From Mycolicibacterium sp. P9-64 (GTDB lineage: Bacteria; Actinomycetota; Actinomycetes; Mycobacteriales; Mycobacteriaceae): a stretch of DNA of 64,000 nucleotides. The position numbers and the translations under genes were made by a program. Shown piece after piece: positions 1 through 12,433 of the stretch. The notes under the pieces are model-generated. The model was not told where the DNA came from, did not search any database, and saw nothing but the letters and a program-made list of their open reading frames with translations. Numbering within the stretch: the first letter of the stretch is position 1; each line of letters begins with the position of its first letter. The stretch spans positions 186,001 to 250,000 of the forward strand of contig NZ_NPKO01000004.1 of NCBI RefSeq assembly GCF_008329605.1. Reading direction: 5' to 3'.

Positions 1-137
1 TCCGGCTTGAACGGCTGAAGCGCTTCAGCGCCGAGCAGACCGTCGACATGTCCGACGACATCTCCGATGCGCCGGGCGAGGACACAACCGATCGGGAGGC
101 CGACCAACCGGTGGAGGGGCTACCACTGACGGCGTAG
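1..137 (+). CDS. C-terminal end of an upstream gene, probably single-stranded DNA-binding protein (partial)
   Basis: An open frame beginning at base 3 runs in from the left edge and stops at TAG 135-137. The visible 44 residues start RLERLKRFS and continue as an acidic, Asp/Glu-rich tail ending LPLTA. The domain that would identify it lies outside the window. In M. tuberculosis and M. smegmatis the gene next to ettA encodes a second SSB-like protein (Rv2478c / SsbB), and an acidic disordered tail suits that family, so SSB is an inference from synteny. Confidence 0.5.
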   Translation, partial: RLERLKRFSAEQTVDMSDDISDAPGEDTTDREADQPVEGLPLTA

Positions 138-263
138 CGCCAAACGGCCACGCCTAGGATGGTTCGCGGCAGTGTGACAAACGCCAGTCGCGGCGCTCGC
201 CCCAACAGCGACTACCGCCGGTGCGCGCTCGCCTCAACCAGTCCACGAAAGGCACCCAACGGC

Positions 264-1937
<1,674 letters not shown>

Positions 1938-1992
1938 TTCCTCGGGGGAGGATTCGCGGGGGTCCCACGGCAAGGTCAATCCTGCGGGGTAG

Positions 1993-2011
1993 GAGCGAAG
2001 CGACCCGGGGG
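1993..2011. repeat. Dispersed GAGCGAAGCGACCCGGG-type repeat, copy a
   Basis: A single core copy (GGAGCGAAGCGACCCGGGG) lies in the 136-bp gap between ettA and gdh. Related copies are at 11340, 11375, 16780 (inverted), 52512, 52542 and 54622. It does not encode protein here. Confidence 0.75.
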
Positions 2012-2073
2012 GCTACTAGTGTCGCTCCTGCGTGGCAGCGGCGGCACGCAGGTGTGAGTCAGGAGCAAACGGC

Positions 2074-5000
2074 ATGACGGTGAATCCGAGCGGCGAAGAA
2101 TTCGACGGATCAGCCAGTACGACGGTGTTGCACAAGGACGCCAACGCCAAACTCGCCAGGGCCTACCTGCAGACCTATCAGGGCCCACACGGTGATGCAC
2201 CCTCCGCCGATTCGGCGATCACGGCGCCCGTCGACCACGGGGTCGCGGGCAGGCTGGTGTCTCCGGCACTATTGACGGCCCACAGCCGACTTGGCGGACG
2301 GCGCGCCGTCGGCGAGACGAGGGTCGCGGTGTACGGCGCCGACGACGCGGGCGGTTTCGGACCCGCTCTGCAACTGGTCACCGACCAGAGCCAGATGCTG
2401 CTGGACTCCGTCACGGTGTTGCTGCACCGGCTGGGTGTCGCCTACTCCGCCATCATGAATCCCACGTTCCGGGTGCGCCGCGATGCGTCGGGTCAGCTGG
2501 TCGACATGTGGCCCGCCGCCGATCCCGAGGCGCCGCGCGATGGCATCGACGAGACGTGGATCCACGTTGCGCTGGCACCGTCGGTGGACCCGCGGAAGGT
2601 GGCCGACGCGGCCGAGACCCTGCCCAACGTGCTCGCCGACGCGCGACAGGTGGCCGTCGACGCGGCCGCACTGAACGCCACGCTGGTCGGCCTGGCGAAC
2701 ACCCTGGACGCCGACCGGACCGGGCTCTTCCCGAGCTATGACCGGCGTGACGTCGCCGCGTTGCTGCGCTGGTTGGCCGACGGGCACTTCGTTCTGCTCG
2801 GCTACCAGCGCTGCTCGGTGCGCGACGGAGAAGCCTCTGTCGACCCGGCCAGCCGCCTCGGCGTGCTGAGGTTGCGCACCGACGTGTTCCCGCAGCTGAC
2901 GGGTCCCGACGATCTCCTGGTGCTCGCGCAAGCCACGATGCCCAGCTTCCTGCGGTACGGCGCGTACCCCTACATCGTGGTCGTCCGCGAGAACCATCCC
3001 GGGCAGGGCCAAGCCGTTGAGCACCGGTTCGTCGGGCTGTTCACGGTGGCCGCGACGAACGCCAACGTGCTTGAGATCCCGCTGATCTCGCGGCGTGTGC
3101 ACGAAGCCCTGGCGCTGGCGCAGGGCGATCCCAGCCATCCCGGGCAGCTGATGCTGGACATCATCCAGACCATCCCGCGCTCGGAGCTCTTCGCGCTCAG
3201 CGCCAGGGATCTGCTCGAGATGGCCAGGGCCGTGGTCGACCTCGGCTCGCGGCGGCGTGCACTGCTGTTCTTGCGGGCCGATCAGCTCGCCCACTTCGTG
3301 TCCGGCCTGGTGTATCTGCCGCGCGACCGCTACACCACCGCAGTCCGACTCGAGATGCAGGACATCCTGGTCCGCGAGCTCGGCGGCGAGAGCATCGAGT
3401 ACACGGCACGAGTCAGCGAATCCCCATGGGCGGTAGTGCACTTCACCGTTCGGCTGGCCGCGGGATCGCGTCCGTCCGACATCGACACGTCGCTGGTCAA
3501 CGAAACGCGGATCCAGAGTCTGCTGACCGAGGCATCACGCACGTGGGGTGACCGTCTCCTTGGCGCGGTGAAGGCGGGATCGATCGGCCAGGCCGCCGCC
3601 GAGCACTACTCCGCGGCGTTCCCGGAGGTCTACAAGCAGGCGTTCGCCCCGTCCGACGCCATCGGTGACATTGCGATCATCGAAGAGCTGCAAGACAACT
3701 CGGTCAAGTTGGTGTTCGTCGAGGGCGATGAGGGTCAGGGCGCTCTGCTCACTTGGTACCTGGGTGGACGATCAGCTTCGCTGAGCGAGTTGCTGCCGAT
3801 GCTGCAGTCGATGGGCGTCGTGGTGCTGGAGGAGCGGCCCTTCACCGTCACCCGGCCCGACGGCCTGCCGGTGTGGATCTATCAGTTCAAGATCGCGCTG
3901 CGGCGGGCGATCGCCGAAGAGCACGACACGGCGGGGCGGGAAGCCACCGCAGCCCGCTTCGCCGATGCGGTCACCGCCATCTGGCAGGGCCGCGTCGAGA
4001 TCGACCGGTTCAACGAGTTGGTTCTGCGGGCAGGGCTCACCTGGCAGCAGGTGACCGTGCTGCGCGCCTACGCAAAGTACCTGCGGCAGGCCGGTTTCCC
4101 GTACAGCCAGTCGCTCGTCGAAACCGTGGTGAACGACAACCCCCATACCGCTCGCTCCCTTGTCGAGTTGTTCGAGGCGCTCTTCGACCCGTCGGAGGAC
4201 GCCGAACACGACGCGTCCGCCGCGGCGGCGGCAGTCGCCGCCGACATCGACGCGCTGGTCAGCCTGGACACCGACCGGGTGCTGCGCGCGTTCGCGTCCA
4301 TGATCCAGGCCACCTTGCGCACCAACTACTTCGTGACGAGGCCCGGTTCGGCGCGGGAGCAGAACGTGCTCTCGGTCAAGGTCAACCCCGGCCTGATCGA
4401 CGAATTGCCGCTGCCCAGGCCCAAGTTCGAGATCTTCGTGTATTCACCGCGAGTGGAGGGCGTGCACCTGCGGTTCGGTTACGTCGCACGCGGCGGATTG
4501 CGGTGGTCGGACCGTCGCGAGGACTTCCGTACCGAGATCCTCGGGCTCGTCAAGGCGCAGGCCGTGAAGAACGCCGTCATCGTGCCGGTCGGCGCCAAGG
4601 GCGGCTTCGTGCTCAAGTCGCCGCCTGCCCCCACTGGGGACGCAGTCGCCGACCGCGACGCGCAGCGCGCCGAGGGAGTGGCCTGCTACCGGCTGTTCAT
4701 CAGCGGTCTGCTCGACATCACCGACAACGTCGATACCGCCAGCGGCGCAGTCGTCCCGCCGGACCGCGTGATCCGCCGGGACGGGGATGATGCCTACCTC
4801 GTCGTCGCTGCCGACAAGGGCACCGCGACGTTCTCCGACATCGCCAACGACGTCGCCAAGTCCTACGGGTTCTGGCTCGGTGACGCGTTCGCCTCCGGCG
4901 GATCGGTGGGCTACGACCACAAGGCGATGGGCATCACGGCCAAGGGCGCCTGGGAATCAGTGAAGCGGCACTTCCGCGAGATGGGCATCGACACCCAGTC

Positions 5001-6936
5001 CGAGGACTTCACCGTCGCAGGCGTCGGCGACATGAGTGGTGACGTGTTCGGCAACGGCATGTTGCTGTCCAAGCACATTCGGCTGATCGCGGCGTTCGAT
5101 CACCGACACATCTTCCTCGACCCGAATCCCGACTCCGCCAGTTCGTGGGTCGAGCGCCAGCGGATGTTCGATCTGCCGCGCTCCAGCTGGGACGACTACG
5201 ACCGCGCGCTGATCAGTGAGGGCGGCGGCGTCTTCAGCAGGGAGCAGAAGTCGATCCCGATCAGTCCGCAGGTCCTCGAGGCGCTCGGGCTGGCCGGAGA
5301 CGTCGTCGAGATGACGCCGCCCGCGTTGATGAAGGCGATCATGCTGGCGCCGACGGACCTGTTCTGGAACGGCGGCATCGGCACCTACATCAAGGCGGAG
5401 ACCGAATCGGACGCCGACGTCGGTGACCGCGCCAACGACGCGGTGCGCGTCAACGGAAACCAGCTGCGTGCCAAGGTGATCGGCGAAGGTGGCAACCTCG
5501 GTGTGACGCAACGCGGGCGCATCGAATTCGAGCTGGCCGGCGGGCACGTCAACACCGACGCGATGGACAACTCGGCAGGCGTCGACTGCTCCGACCACGA
5601 GGTCAACATCAAGATCCTCGTCGACTCGTTGGTCACCGCGGGCAAGGTGAGTGCCGAAGAGCGCACCGACCTCTTGGTGTCGATGACCGATGAGGTCGGA
5701 CTTCTGGTGCTCGATGACAATGCGGCGCAGAACGACCTGATGGGCACCAGCCGGGCCAACGCCGCCAGCCTGCTGACCGTGCATGCACGGCAGATCAAGG
5801 ACCTCGTCGACCGCCGCGGCCTCAATCGTGAGCTCGAGGCGTTCCCGACGGAGAAGGAGGTCCGCAGGCGCACCGAGGTGGGCGTGGGACTGACCTCGCC
5901 TGAGCTCTCGACGCTGATGGCGCACGTGAAGCTGACGTTGAAGGACGAACTGCTCGCGGGCGAGCTGCCCGATCAGGAGGTGTTCGCGGCCCGGCTGCCC
6001 GAATACTTCCCGGCCCAGCTGCGCGAGCGCTTCGGCCCCGAGATCCGCACGCACCAGCTGCGCAGGGAGATCGTCACGACCATGCTCGTGAACGACCTCG
6101 TCGACACCGCGGGCATCAGCTACGCCTACCGCGTCTGCGAGGACGTCGGCGTCGGACCGGTGGATGCGGTGCGCGCCTACGTTGCCACCGACGAGATCTT
6201 CAAGGTCGGCGACGTCTGGCGGCAGATCCGAGCCGTTGGCAACGCCGGTGCGTCGGTCGCGGTGACCGACCGGATGACGCTGGATCTGCGCCGCCTGATC
6301 GACCGCGCCGGGCGTTGGCTACTCAACTATCGCCCGCAACCGCTGGCGGTTGGCGCGGAGATCAACCGGTTCGCCGCGAAGGTGGCCGACCTGACACCGC
6401 GGATGTCGGAGTGGCTGCGCGGCGACGACAAGGCCATCGTCGCCAAGGATTCTGGTGAGTTCATCGCCCAAGGCGTACCCGAGGACCTGGCCAAGATGGT
6501 CGCGACGGGGCTGTATCAGTACAGCCTGCTCGACGTCATCGACATCGCCGACATCGCCGATCGTGATCCCGTCGAGGTCGCGGATACGTACTTCACGTTG
6601 ATGGACCACCTCGGAGCCGATGCTCTGCTCACTGCGATTTCGCGGCTGGCGCGTGATGACCGTTGGCATTCGTTGGCCCGCTTGGCGATTCGTGACGACA
6701 TCTACGGTTCGCTGCGTGCGCTGTGCTTCGACGTGCTTGCCGTCGGCGAACCCGACGAGACCGGCGAGCAGAAGATCGAGGAGTGGGAGCTGACGAACAG
6801 TTCCCGTGTGACACGGGCACGCCGCACGCTTACCGAGATCTACCAGGACGGCGAGAAGGACCTGGCGACGCTGTCGGTGGCGGCGCGCCAGATCCGCAGC
6901 ATGACCAGGACGAGTGGGACGGGTACCACTACGTGA
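2074..6936 (+). CDS. gdh: NAD+-specific glutamate dehydrogenase, large (180 kDa, L_180) class
   Basis: 1620-residue cytoplasmic enzyme that oxidises L-glutamate to 2-oxoglutarate and ammonium with NAD+. The length and the order of regions fit the L_180 class: a long regulatory N-terminal half, then a dehydrogenase core around residues 770-1200 with [13 protein letters not shown], the Lys/Gly-rich segment [12 protein letters not shown] and [14 protein letters not shown]. The start MTVNPSGEE has AGGAG 8 bases upstream. In mycobacteria this enzyme is inhibited by the FHA protein GarA under PknG control (known for the family, not visible here). The stop overlaps the next start (GTGA), so the downstream thioesterase is probably coupled. 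Confidence 0.95.
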   Translation: MTVNPSGEEFDGSASTTVLHKDANAKLARAYLQTYQGPHGDAPSADSAITAPVDHGVAGRLVSPALLTAHSRLGGRRAVGETRVAVYGADDAGGFGPALQLVTDQSQMLLDSVTVLLHRLGVAYSAIMNPTFRVRRDASGQLVDMWPAADPEAPRDGIDETWIHVALAPSVDPRKVADAAETLPNVLADARQVAVDAAALNATLVGLANTLDADRTGLFPSYDRRDVAALLRWLADGHFVLLGYQRCSVRDGEASVDPASRLGVLRLRTDVFPQLTGPDDLLVLAQATMPSFLRYGAYPYIVVVRENHPGQGQAVEHRFVGLFTVAATNANVLEIPLISRRVHEALALAQGDPSHPGQLMLDIIQTIPRSELFALSARDLLEMARAVVDLGSRRRALLFLRADQLAHFVSGLVYLPRDRYTTAVRLEMQDILVRELGGESIEYTARVSESPWAVVHFTVRLAAGSRPSDIDTSLVNETRIQSLLTEASRTWGDRLLGAVKAGSIGQAAAEHYSAAFPEVYKQAFAPSDAIGDIAIIEELQDNSVKLVFVEGDEGQGALLTWYLGGRSASLSELLPMLQSMGVVVLEERPFTVTRPDGLPVWIYQFKIALRRAIAEEHDTAGREATAARFADAVTAIWQGRVEIDRFNELVLRAGLTWQQVTVLRAYAKYLRQAGFPYSQSLVETVVNDNPHTARSLVELFEALFDPSEDAEHDASAAAAAVAADIDALVSLDTDRVLRAFASMIQATLRTNYFVTRPGSAREQNVLSVKVNPGLIDELPLPRPKFEIFVYSPRVEGVHLRFGYVARGGLRWSDRREDFRTEILGLVKAQAVKNAVIVPVGAKGGFVLKSPPAPTGDAVADRDAQRAEGVACYRLFISGLLDITDNVDTASGAVVPPDRVIRRDGDDAYLVVAADKGTATFSDIANDVAKSYGFWLGDAFASGGSVGYDHKAMGITAKGAWESVKRHFREMGIDTQSEDFTVAGVGDMSGDVFGNGMLLSKHIRLIAAFDHRHIFLDPNPDSASSWVERQRMFDLPRSSWDDYDRALISEGGGVFSREQKSIPISPQVLEALGLAGDVVEMTPPALMKAIMLAPTDLFWNGGIGTYIKAETESDADVGDRANDAVRVNGNQLRAKVIGEGGNLGVTQRGRIEFELAGGHVNTDAMDNSAGVDCSDHEVNIKILVDSLVTAGKVSAEERTDLLVSMTDEVGLLVLDDNAAQNDLMGTSRANAASLLTVHARQIKDLVDRRGLNRELEAFPTEKEVRRRTEVGVGLTSPELSTLMAHVKLTLKDELLAGELPDQEVFAARLPEYFPAQLRERFGPEIRTHQLRREIVTTMLVNDLVDTAGISYAYRVCEDVGVGPVDAVRAYVATDEIFKVGDVWRQIRAVGNAGASVAVTDRMTLDLRRLIDRAGRWLLNYRPQPLAVGAEINRFAAKVADLTPRMSEWLRGDDKAIVAKDSGEFIAQGVPEDLAKMVATGLYQYSLLDVIDIADIADRDPVEVADTYFTLMDHLGADALLTAISRLARDDRWHSLARLAIRDDIYGSLRALCFDVLAVGEPDETGEQKIEEWELTNSSRVTRARRTLTEIYQDGEKDLATLSVAARQIRSMTRTSGTGTTT

Positions 6937-7346
6937 CGGAGCGGTTCATCACACCGGTGCCGGTGCGCTGGTCGGACATCGACATGTACCAGCACGTCAA
7001 TCACGCGACGATGGTCACCATCCTGGAGGAAGCGCGCGTCCCGTTCCTGACCGAGCCATTCGCCGATGACTTCGTCACCACCGGGCTGCTCATCGCCGAG
7101 GTCAAGGTGACCTACAAGGGGCAACTGCGACTCGCGGATTCGCCTCTGCAGGTGACGATTTGGGTGAAGCGGCTGCGTGCGGTCGACTTCACGCTCGGCT
7201 ACGAGGTGCGTTCGGTGCTTGCGGATCCGGACTCGAAGCCCGCAGTGATCGGGGAGAGCCAGTTGGCGGCATTCGACATCGAGGAGCAGAAGCTGGTGCG
7301 GTTGGCCCCGCACCACCGGGAGTATCTGCAGCGTTACCTACGGTGA
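6933..7346 (+). CDS. Hotdog-fold acyl-CoA thioesterase (4-hydroxybenzoyl-CoA thioesterase-like)
   Basis: 137 residues, the usual size for a single hotdog domain. The N-terminal segment [17 protein letters not shown] is the YbgC/4HBT signature, in which the Asp and the following H-V-N-H are part of the active site. It should hydrolyse acyl-CoA thioesters in the cytoplasm; the substrate cannot be inferred. The GTG start overlaps the gdh stop by four bases and its own stop overlaps the next GTG in the same way, giving a coupled gdh - thioesterase - unknown gene series. The position matches Rv2475c. Confidence 0.85.
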   Translation: MTERFITPVPVRWSDIDMYQHVNHATMVTILEEARVPFLTEPFADDFVTTGLLIAEVKVTYKGQLRLADSPLQVTIWVKRLRAVDFTLGYEVRSVLADPDSKPAVIGESQLAAFDIEEQKLVRLAPHHREYLQRYLR

Positions 7347-8026
7347 CCGATCCCGATCGCGGTTTGTGGCTCGAGGACGCCGTACACCGCGAAGACCTCA
7401 GCACGTTCATCGACGCCGCATTGCGTCTCGACGACTCCAGTGTGATCCGATTGCGGGAACGTCCCGGTGGGCAGGTGGTCGCTTGGCTGGCAACGGGATT
7501 CGACGTGCTCGCCAGCCGTGTCGTGGGCGGGCGGGTCCGTCCGACCGACCTGTCTGCAGGCGCTGATGCGCTGGCCCGTGCCCTGCCCGGCATGGATCGC
7601 TCGGGGTTCGTGGACCCGGGTTTCGCGATGGACTCGGCGTGGCGAGGCGCACTGCCACCTGACAGCGGCTTCGTCCACCTCGACGACGTGCCTGCCCGTG
7701 CGGTGCTCGACCTCGCGCAACGCGGGGTGGCGTTGGCCAAGGAGCACAGCAGCGCGCACGGCCCGCCTGGGTCATTGCTTGATCAGGAGGTCGTCGCCGT
7801 CCGTTCCGGCGACACCGAGGTTGGCATTCCGATGCGCTGCGTATTCGCTTTGACCGCAATGGGTTTCCTGCCGCAATCGCGAACCACGGGCAATGACTTC
7901 GCGCCGGAGTCGGTGGCGGCCGACGAGGTGGTGCGGGTGCGGGTGCTTCCGGCGTGGCTTCGCATCGACGCGCGGTTTGGCACCGTGTATCGCCGCCGCG
8001 GCGACCCGGCCGTGGTCCTGCGCTAG
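7343..8026 (+). CDS. Conserved mycobacterial protein of unknown function
   Basis: 227 residues starting [13 protein letters not shown] recognise no domain. It has no signal peptide or membrane helix, is moderately acidic, and has a positively charged C-terminus (YRRRGDPAVVLR). The GTG start overlaps the thioesterase stop (GTGA), which fixes the start and argues for coupled expression. The position matches Rv2474c, a gene without known function. Its TAG stop lies within the CTAG that also contains the stop of the convergent minus-strand gene. Confidence 0.85.
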   Translation: MTDPDRGLWLEDAVHREDLSTFIDAALRLDDSSVIRLRERPGGQVVAWLATGFDVLASRVVGGRVRPTDLSAGADALARALPGMDRSGFVDPGFAMDSAWRGALPPDSGFVHLDDVPARAVLDLAQRGVALAKEHSSAHGPPGSLLDQEVVAVRSGDTEVGIPMRCVFALTAMGFLPQSRTTGNDFAPESVAADEVVRVRVLPAWLRIDARFGTVYRRRGDPAVVLR

Positions 8027-9213
8027 CCGGCCGTGACCGCGGCGTAGGCGGTGTTGAATTCCTTCACCTGTTCGTCGCTCAGCGCCGACCACTGCTTGAC
8101 CCGGTCGAGAATCTCCTTGGGCGGGTTGATCAATGGGTTCGATGCGGCCGTCGGATCGACCTTGTTCAGTGCGTCGGTCATGTCGCTGAGGACGGGGATG
8201 TAGCGGGTGTACGCGACCAACTTGGCGTAGTTGTCCCTGTCGTAGACGTAGTCGATCCACGCCTCTGCGGCCTTCTGATTCTGGGTCGTGTACGGGATCA
8301 CCATGCTCTGCACGCCGATGGTGCTGCCGGCCTCGGGTATCACGAACTTCAGGTCGGGATTGTCGGCTTGCAACTGCACGATGTCACCCGAATAGGCTTG
8401 TGCGACGACGATGTTCCCCGCGGCGAGATCGTCTGCGTAGTCGTTGCCGGTGAATCTCCTGATCTGCCCCCTGTCCTTCTGCTCCCTGATCAGGTCGATG
8501 GCCTTCTGCACGGTTTGCGTGGTCGGGCTCTCCGGTGAGTTGCCTTGCGCCAGCATCACCATGCCGAGGCCGTCTTGCGTGTCCGACAGCACGCTGACCT
8601 TGCCCTTGAACGCGGTGTCCCACAGGTCGTCGACCTTGGTGATGTCGCGTCCGATCGCCGCGCGGTTGTAGGCCAACCCGACCATGCCTGCCATGTATGG
8701 CGCGGTGACCTTGCGGCCAGGATCCATGCTGGCGTCGAGGAGCGCGGGCTGCAGGTTCTTCTTGTTGGGCCAGCGTGCTTCGCTGATCTCGTTGAGCCAG
8801 CCCAACCCGTGCAGCCGCGCCGCGATCACCGCCGATGGCACCACGAGATCGCAGCCGATGTCTTGTTTGTTGGCAAGCGGATCCCTGTTCTTCGCAAACC
8901 ACTCTTCGTCGTCGTTGTAGTTCTCCATGTAGTCCACTTTGAGACCGCTGGCCTTCTGGAACTCGGCGACGAAGCCGTCGGCGATGTAGAGCGGCCAGTT
9001 CGACACGCGCAGCAGTCCAGTGGCAGGGGAGCCGTCGTCGGGCGCAGGCGATGCGTTGGTGCTTGGACTTCCGCCCGACGCGCAGGCGACCAACAACGAC
9101 GGGCCGACGAACGCGGTCGCGGCCCCGATGGCGCTCCCCGTCAGGAATCGTCGGCGTGACGTCTGGCTGGTCCTCGACCGCGACACGGGTGCGGTAACGA
9201 AGTCGTCATGCAT
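8023..9213 (-). CDS. Tat-exported polyamine-type ABC substrate-binding lipoprotein (PotD/spermidine-putrescine family)
   Basis: 396 residues. The N-terminus has a twin-arginine motif (SRRRFLTG), a hydrophobic stretch and a lipobox ending LLVAC near residue 44, so it should be Tat-exported and lipid-anchored outside the cytoplasmic membrane. The mature part has the family II extracellular solute-binding fold: LRVSNWPLYIADGFV, MENYNDDEEWFAK and a closing segment YAKLVAYTRYIPV. Members bind spermidine, putrescine or related cations. No permease or ATPase genes are adjacent, so it is an orphan that must work with a transporter encoded elsewhere. ATG 9213 is preferred over the longer frame because GGGAAAGG lies just upstream. 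Confidence 0.85.
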   Translation of the reverse strand: MHDDFVTAPVSRSRTSQTSRRRFLTGSAIGAATAFVGPSLLVACASGGSPSTNASPAPDDGSPATGLLRVSNWPLYIADGFVAEFQKASGLKVDYMENYNDDEEWFAKNRDPLANKQDIGCDLVVPSAVIAARLHGLGWLNEISEARWPNKKNLQPALLDASMDPGRKVTAPYMAGMVGLAYNRAAIGRDITKVDDLWDTAFKGKVSVLSDTQDGLGMVMLAQGNSPESPTTQTVQKAIDLIREQKDRGQIRRFTGNDYADDLAAGNIVVAQAYSGDIVQLQADNPDLKFVIPEAGSTIGVQSMVIPYTTQNQKAAEAWIDYVYDRDNYAKLVAYTRYIPVLSDMTDALNKVDPTAASNPLINPPKEILDRVKQWSALSDEQVKEFNTAYAAVTAG

Positions 9214-9330
9214 GCGGCAGAGGCCTTTCCCGATGAAACTCAGGCGGCCAATGTAGCCAGACACGCCACCGCCCGGACATGCGTCGGACGCTGGACCGAC
9301 ATGACGATTCCGCTGTGTCGGAGTGTGCGG

Positions 9331-10899
9331 CTAGCGGATCCAGGCGGCGGCGTTGGGTGCCAGCGACCCGTCGGCCACTGCTTCGCTGGCGAGCAACACC
9401 TCGCCCTCGGGCAGTGGCACCGGGTGGGCTCCGGTGTTGAGCACGCACACGATGCCGTCCACACCGCGGAACGCGAGCACGTCCTCCGCAGAATCCAGCC
9501 ACTCGACGCCGTCGCCGAGATCACCACGCCCGTGGCGTAATTCGATGGCCTCGCGGAACAGCGAGAGCGCCGAACCGGGCACCCCGTCCTGCTTCTCAGC
9601 CGTCAACGCCGACCAATCCGGCGGCATCGGCAGCCAGGTGTCCGCGGTGTCGGAGAATCCGAACGACGGTGTCTCGCCGGACCACGGCATCGGCACGCGG
9701 CAGCCGTCGCGGCCGCGCTCCTGGTGGCCGGACCTTTCCCAAGTGGGGTCCTGCAGCACCTCGTCGGGCAGGTCGACGTTGGGCAGGCCGAGTTCTTCGC
9801 CGTTGTAGACGAACACCGTCCCCGGCAGCGCCAGCATCACCAGCGCCATTGCCTTGGCCCGCGCCAAACCCATCGCACCGCCGCCGTAGCGGCTGACCTC
9901 GCGCTCGACGTCGTGATTGGACAGGCACCACGTCGGGGGCGAACCGGCGAGATCGGCTGCTGCCAAGGAGTTCTCGATGGCCGACCGCACGCCGGCCGCG
10001 TCGAACTTGGCCCGCACCAGCCGGAAGTTGAACCCGAGGTGGAGTTCGTCGGGGCGCAGATACTTGGCGAAGTCCCCGTTGTCGAACACCCAGATCTCGC
10101 CGATGGTGACGGCATCGGGGTAGTCGTTGAGCACGGTGCGGATGCGGCGATGGATCTCGTGGACCCCGTCGTGGTTGAACCGAGGATCGTCGTCATCCAG
10201 CGTGAGCATCGGCAGGTTGGGGTTCTTCATGTCGGGCAATCCGGGCGGCTTGGCCATGCCGTGGGCGACGTCGATGCGGAACCCATCGACACCCCGGTCC
10301 AGCCAGAACCGCAACGTCTTGTCCAGATCGTCGAAGACCTCCGGGTTCTCCCAGTTGAGGTCCGGCTGCTCGGGGTCGAATAGATGCAGGTACCACTGGC
10401 CGGGGTTGCCGTCGGGCTCCACGACACGCGTCCACGCCGGGCCACCGAACACAGAAACCCAGTTGTTGGGCGGATGCAGACCGTCCGGGCCCTTGCCGTC
10501 CAGGAAGATGTAGCGCTCGCGCTGGGTGCTGCCAGGGCCGGCCGCCAGCGCGGCCTGGAACCACGGATGCCGTGAGCTGCTGTGGTTGGGGACGAGGTCC
10601 ATGGTGACCTTGATCTCGCGGGCATGCGCCGCCTCGATCAGGCGGTCCAGGGCGCCGATGCCGCCGAACAGCGGGTCGATGTCGCGGGGGTCGGCGACGT
10701 CGTAACCGTGGTCGGCCATCGGCGACACCATCACCGGGTTCAACCACAGCGCGTCGACACCGAGGTCGTTGAGATAGTCGAGGCCGGCCGTCACTCCGTC
10801 GAGATCGCCGACACCGTCACCGTCGCTATCCCGAAAGGATCGTGGATACACCTGGTAGAAGACGGCGCGGGACCACCACGCCATGCGGGGATTGGTCAC
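9331..10899 (-). CDS. aglA: Alpha-glucosidase, glycoside hydrolase family 13
   Basis: 522-residue cytoplasmic enzyme that hydrolyses alpha-1,4 or alpha-1,6 glucosides such as maltose, isomaltose or trehalose-derived oligomers. The GH13 conserved regions are in order: DLVPNHSS, GFRIDVAHG (nucleophile Asp), IGEIWV (acid/base Glu) and LSNHDVERE. The start is GTG 10899; ATG 10884 is an alternative. It begins 19 bp after the glbO stop on the same strand, and the glbO-aglA pair matches Rv2470-Rv2471, so the two are probably co-transcribed. Confidence 0.9.
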   Translation of the reverse strand: MTNPRMAWWSRAVFYQVYPRSFRDSDGDGVGDLDGVTAGLDYLNDLGVDALWLNPVMVSPMADHGYDVADPRDIDPLFGGIGALDRLIEAAHAREIKVTMDLVPNHSSSRHPWFQAALAAGPGSTQRERYIFLDGKGPDGLHPPNNWVSVFGGPAWTRVVEPDGNPGQWYLHLFDPEQPDLNWENPEVFDDLDKTLRFWLDRGVDGFRIDVAHGMAKPPGLPDMKNPNLPMLTLDDDDPRFNHDGVHEIHRRIRTVLNDYPDAVTIGEIWVFDNGDFAKYLRPDELHLGFNFRLVRAKFDAAGVRSAIENSLAAADLAGSPPTWCLSNHDVEREVSRYGGGAMGLARAKAMALVMLALPGTVFVYNGEELGLPNVDLPDEVLQDPTWERSGHQERGRDGCRVPMPWSGETPSFGFSDTADTWLPMPPDWSALTAEKQDGVPGSALSLFREAIELRHGRGDLGDGVEWLDSAEDVLAFRGVDGIVCVLNTGAHPVPLPEGEVLLASEAVADGSLAPNAAAWIR

Positions 10900-10918
10900 G
10901 GCCGCACATCATGCCAAA

Positions 10919-11317
10919 TCAAAACGTCGAATTGACCATCGATTGGGCGGCCATCTCCAGGTACTTCAACAGGGTCTGGCGATGCGCGTCGTCCAGAGTC
11001 TGCGAGTCGACTTCGGCGATCGCGGTGTGCATGCAGCGCAGCCAGGCATCGCGCTCGAGGAAGCCGATCCGGAACGGCGCGTGCCGCATTCGCAGCCTTG
11101 GATGGCCGCGCTGATCGGAGTACGTGCGCGGCCCGCCCCAGTACTGCTCGAGGAACATCCGCAGCCGCTTCTCGGCGCCGTCGAAGTCGTCTTCCGGGTA
11201 CAGCGGGCGCAGGATCTCGTCCTCCCGCACGAGCTGGTAGAACCGCGAAACGATGGCGTTGAAGGTCTCGGCGCCACCGATCTCCTCGTAGAACGACCGC
11301 TGAACGTCTGTCACCAC
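10919..11317 (-). CDS. glbO: Truncated haemoglobin, group II (trHbO)
   Basis: 132 residues, close to the 128 of M. tuberculosis GlbO. The globin core includes [13 protein letters not shown] and [12 protein letters not shown], with the proximal His in LRMRHAPF and the distal-pocket Tyr and Trp characteristic of group II. It binds haem and O2 reversibly and has been linked to oxygen delivery and reactive-oxygen handling in mycobacteria. The start is one of two successive GTG codons (11317 or 11314). The 35-bp direct repeats lie about 16 bp upstream, in its presumed promoter region. Confidence 0.95.
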   Translation of the reverse strand: MVTDVQRSFYEEIGGAETFNAIVSRFYQLVREDEILRPLYPEDDFDGAEKRLRMFLEQYWGGPRTYSDQRGHPRLRMRHAPFRIGFLERDAWLRCMHTAIAEVDSQTLDDAHRQTLLKYLEMAAQSMVNSTF

Positions 11318-11332
11318 ACCATTGTCCCCTCA

Positions 11333-11402
11333 GAGGGCAGGAGCGCAGCGACCGGGGATTTGGTTCGGAGGGCAGGAGCGCAGCGACCGGGGATTTGGTT
11401 CG
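11333..11402. repeat. Two perfect 35-bp direct repeats containing the dispersed GAGCGMAGCGACC core (copies b and c)
   Basis: Units 11333-11367 and 11368-11402 are identical. Each contains GGAGCGCAGCGACCGGGG preceded by GAGGGCA, the same prefix as the copy inside pepN. They lie between the divergent glbO and HNH genes and do not encode protein. Confidence 0.9.
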
Positions 11403-11525
11403 GGCGGGTGGCCTCGACGAAGGCGGTACCCGTCACCCGGCGTTCACCAGACTGACCAGCGAACACGGTAGGAATTGTCGTGCAGTCAGCCCCAATCCGT
11501 GGTGGACTGTTTATTCGGAGGACGT

Positions 11526-12176
11526 ATGTCGCAGCGAAAGAGTCGCGGCCACCGACAACTCGGGACCGCGGTGGGCCTAACCGGCCCGTCGATCGGTCCT
11601 GCTCAGACCCCACCTCTGCACAGCGCAGACCCGGGTCCACCCAGCAACCAGGCGACCATCTGGGGACGTCGCCGGGTTCTTCTGCTCAACTCCACCTACG
11701 AACCGTTGACCGCCTTACCCGTCCGGCGTGCAGTGATCATGCTGATGTGCGGCAAGGCTGATGTCGTCCACGACGACCCGTCCGGTCCGGTGATTCATTC
11801 CGCATCTCGCACCATCGTCGTACCGTCCGTGATCCGGCTGCGTGCCTTCGTGCGGGTGCCGTACCGCGCCCGCGTCCCGATGACACGGGCCGCGCTCATG
11901 CATCGCGACCGGTTCCGCTGCGCCTACTGCGGGGGCAAGGCCGACACCGTCGACCACGTGGTTCCCCGCAGCCGCGGCGGTGACCATTCCTGGGAGAACT
12001 GCGTGGCCGCGTGCGCGACGTGCAACCACCGCAAGGCCGATCACATGCTCTCGGACCTGGGCTGGGCTCTGCGATCGGTGCCGTTGCCGCCCAAGGGGCA
12101 GCACTGGCGGCTGCTGTCGTCGGTCAAGGAACTCGACCCAGCTTGGATGCGATACCTGGGTGAAGGCGCGGCCTGA
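11526..12176 (+). CDS. HNH endonuclease family protein
   Basis: 216 residues. The C-terminal half has a complete zinc-stabilised HNH fold: CAYCGGKAD, then [17 protein letters not shown] with the catalytic His, then [10 protein letters not shown]. The N-terminal half has a [11 protein letters not shown] segment typical of this actinobacterial subfamily (Rv2469c-like). The family cleaves or nicks DNA; the biological role of this member is not known. ATG 11526 is chosen because GGAGGA lies at 11517-11522; the open frame extends to 11475 without a better site. ctaJ follows after 26 bp. Confidence 0.9.
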   Translation: MSQRKSRGHRQLGTAVGLTGPSIGPAQTPPLHSADPGPPSNQATIWGRRRVLLLNSTYEPLTALPVRRAVIMLMCGKADVVHDDPSGPVIHSASRTIVVPSVIRLRAFVRVPYRARVPMTRAALMHRDRFRCAYCGGKADTVDHVVPRSRGGDHSWENCVAACATCNHRKADHMLSDLGWALRSVPLPPKGQHWRLLSSVKELDPAWMRYLGEGAA

Positions 12177-12202
12177 ATGGTGTTTGCGATACGGTTTCCA
12201 TC

Positions 12203-12433
12203 GTGAGCACAGCCCTGGCCCATTCGCTGATGGGCGGCATTCCGCTGCTAGTCCTGTTGGTCCTGATCGCGCTGATCTGGTCCCGCAAGGGGCCCCATCC
12301 AGCGACGTACAAGTTGTCCGAAGAGTGGACGCACGCCCCGATTCTGTGGGCGGCCGACGAGCCCGCTGACCACGGCCACGGTGGCCACGGTTCGCATCTG
12401 ACCGTGGGAGGTGGCGCAAGTGGCAAGTGGTGA
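12203..12433 (+). CDS. ctaJ: Small membrane protein, matches aa3-type cytochrome oxidase accessory subunit CtaJ
   Basis: 76 residues with one N-terminal transmembrane helix ([14 protein letters not shown]), then a short soluble part with a His/Gly-rich patch ([10 protein letters not shown]). The size, topology and position between the HNH gene and a DUF5130 gene match MSMEG_4693, found as the CtaJ subunit in structures of the M. smegmatis CIII2CIV2 supercomplex. The assignment rests on recalled synteny and topology. The GTG start lacks a strong ribosome-binding site. The stop is overlapped by the next gene by 14 bp. Confidence 0.75.
   Translation: MSTALAHSLMGGIPLLVLLVLIALIWSRKGPHPATYKLSEEWTHAPILWAADEPADHGHGGHGSHLTVGGGASGKW

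Noticed and set aside
8023..9213. Part of a complete polyamine ABC transporter operon
   Set aside because: No permease or ATPase genes lie next to it on either side; the neighbours are an unknown gene and an alpha-glucosidase.
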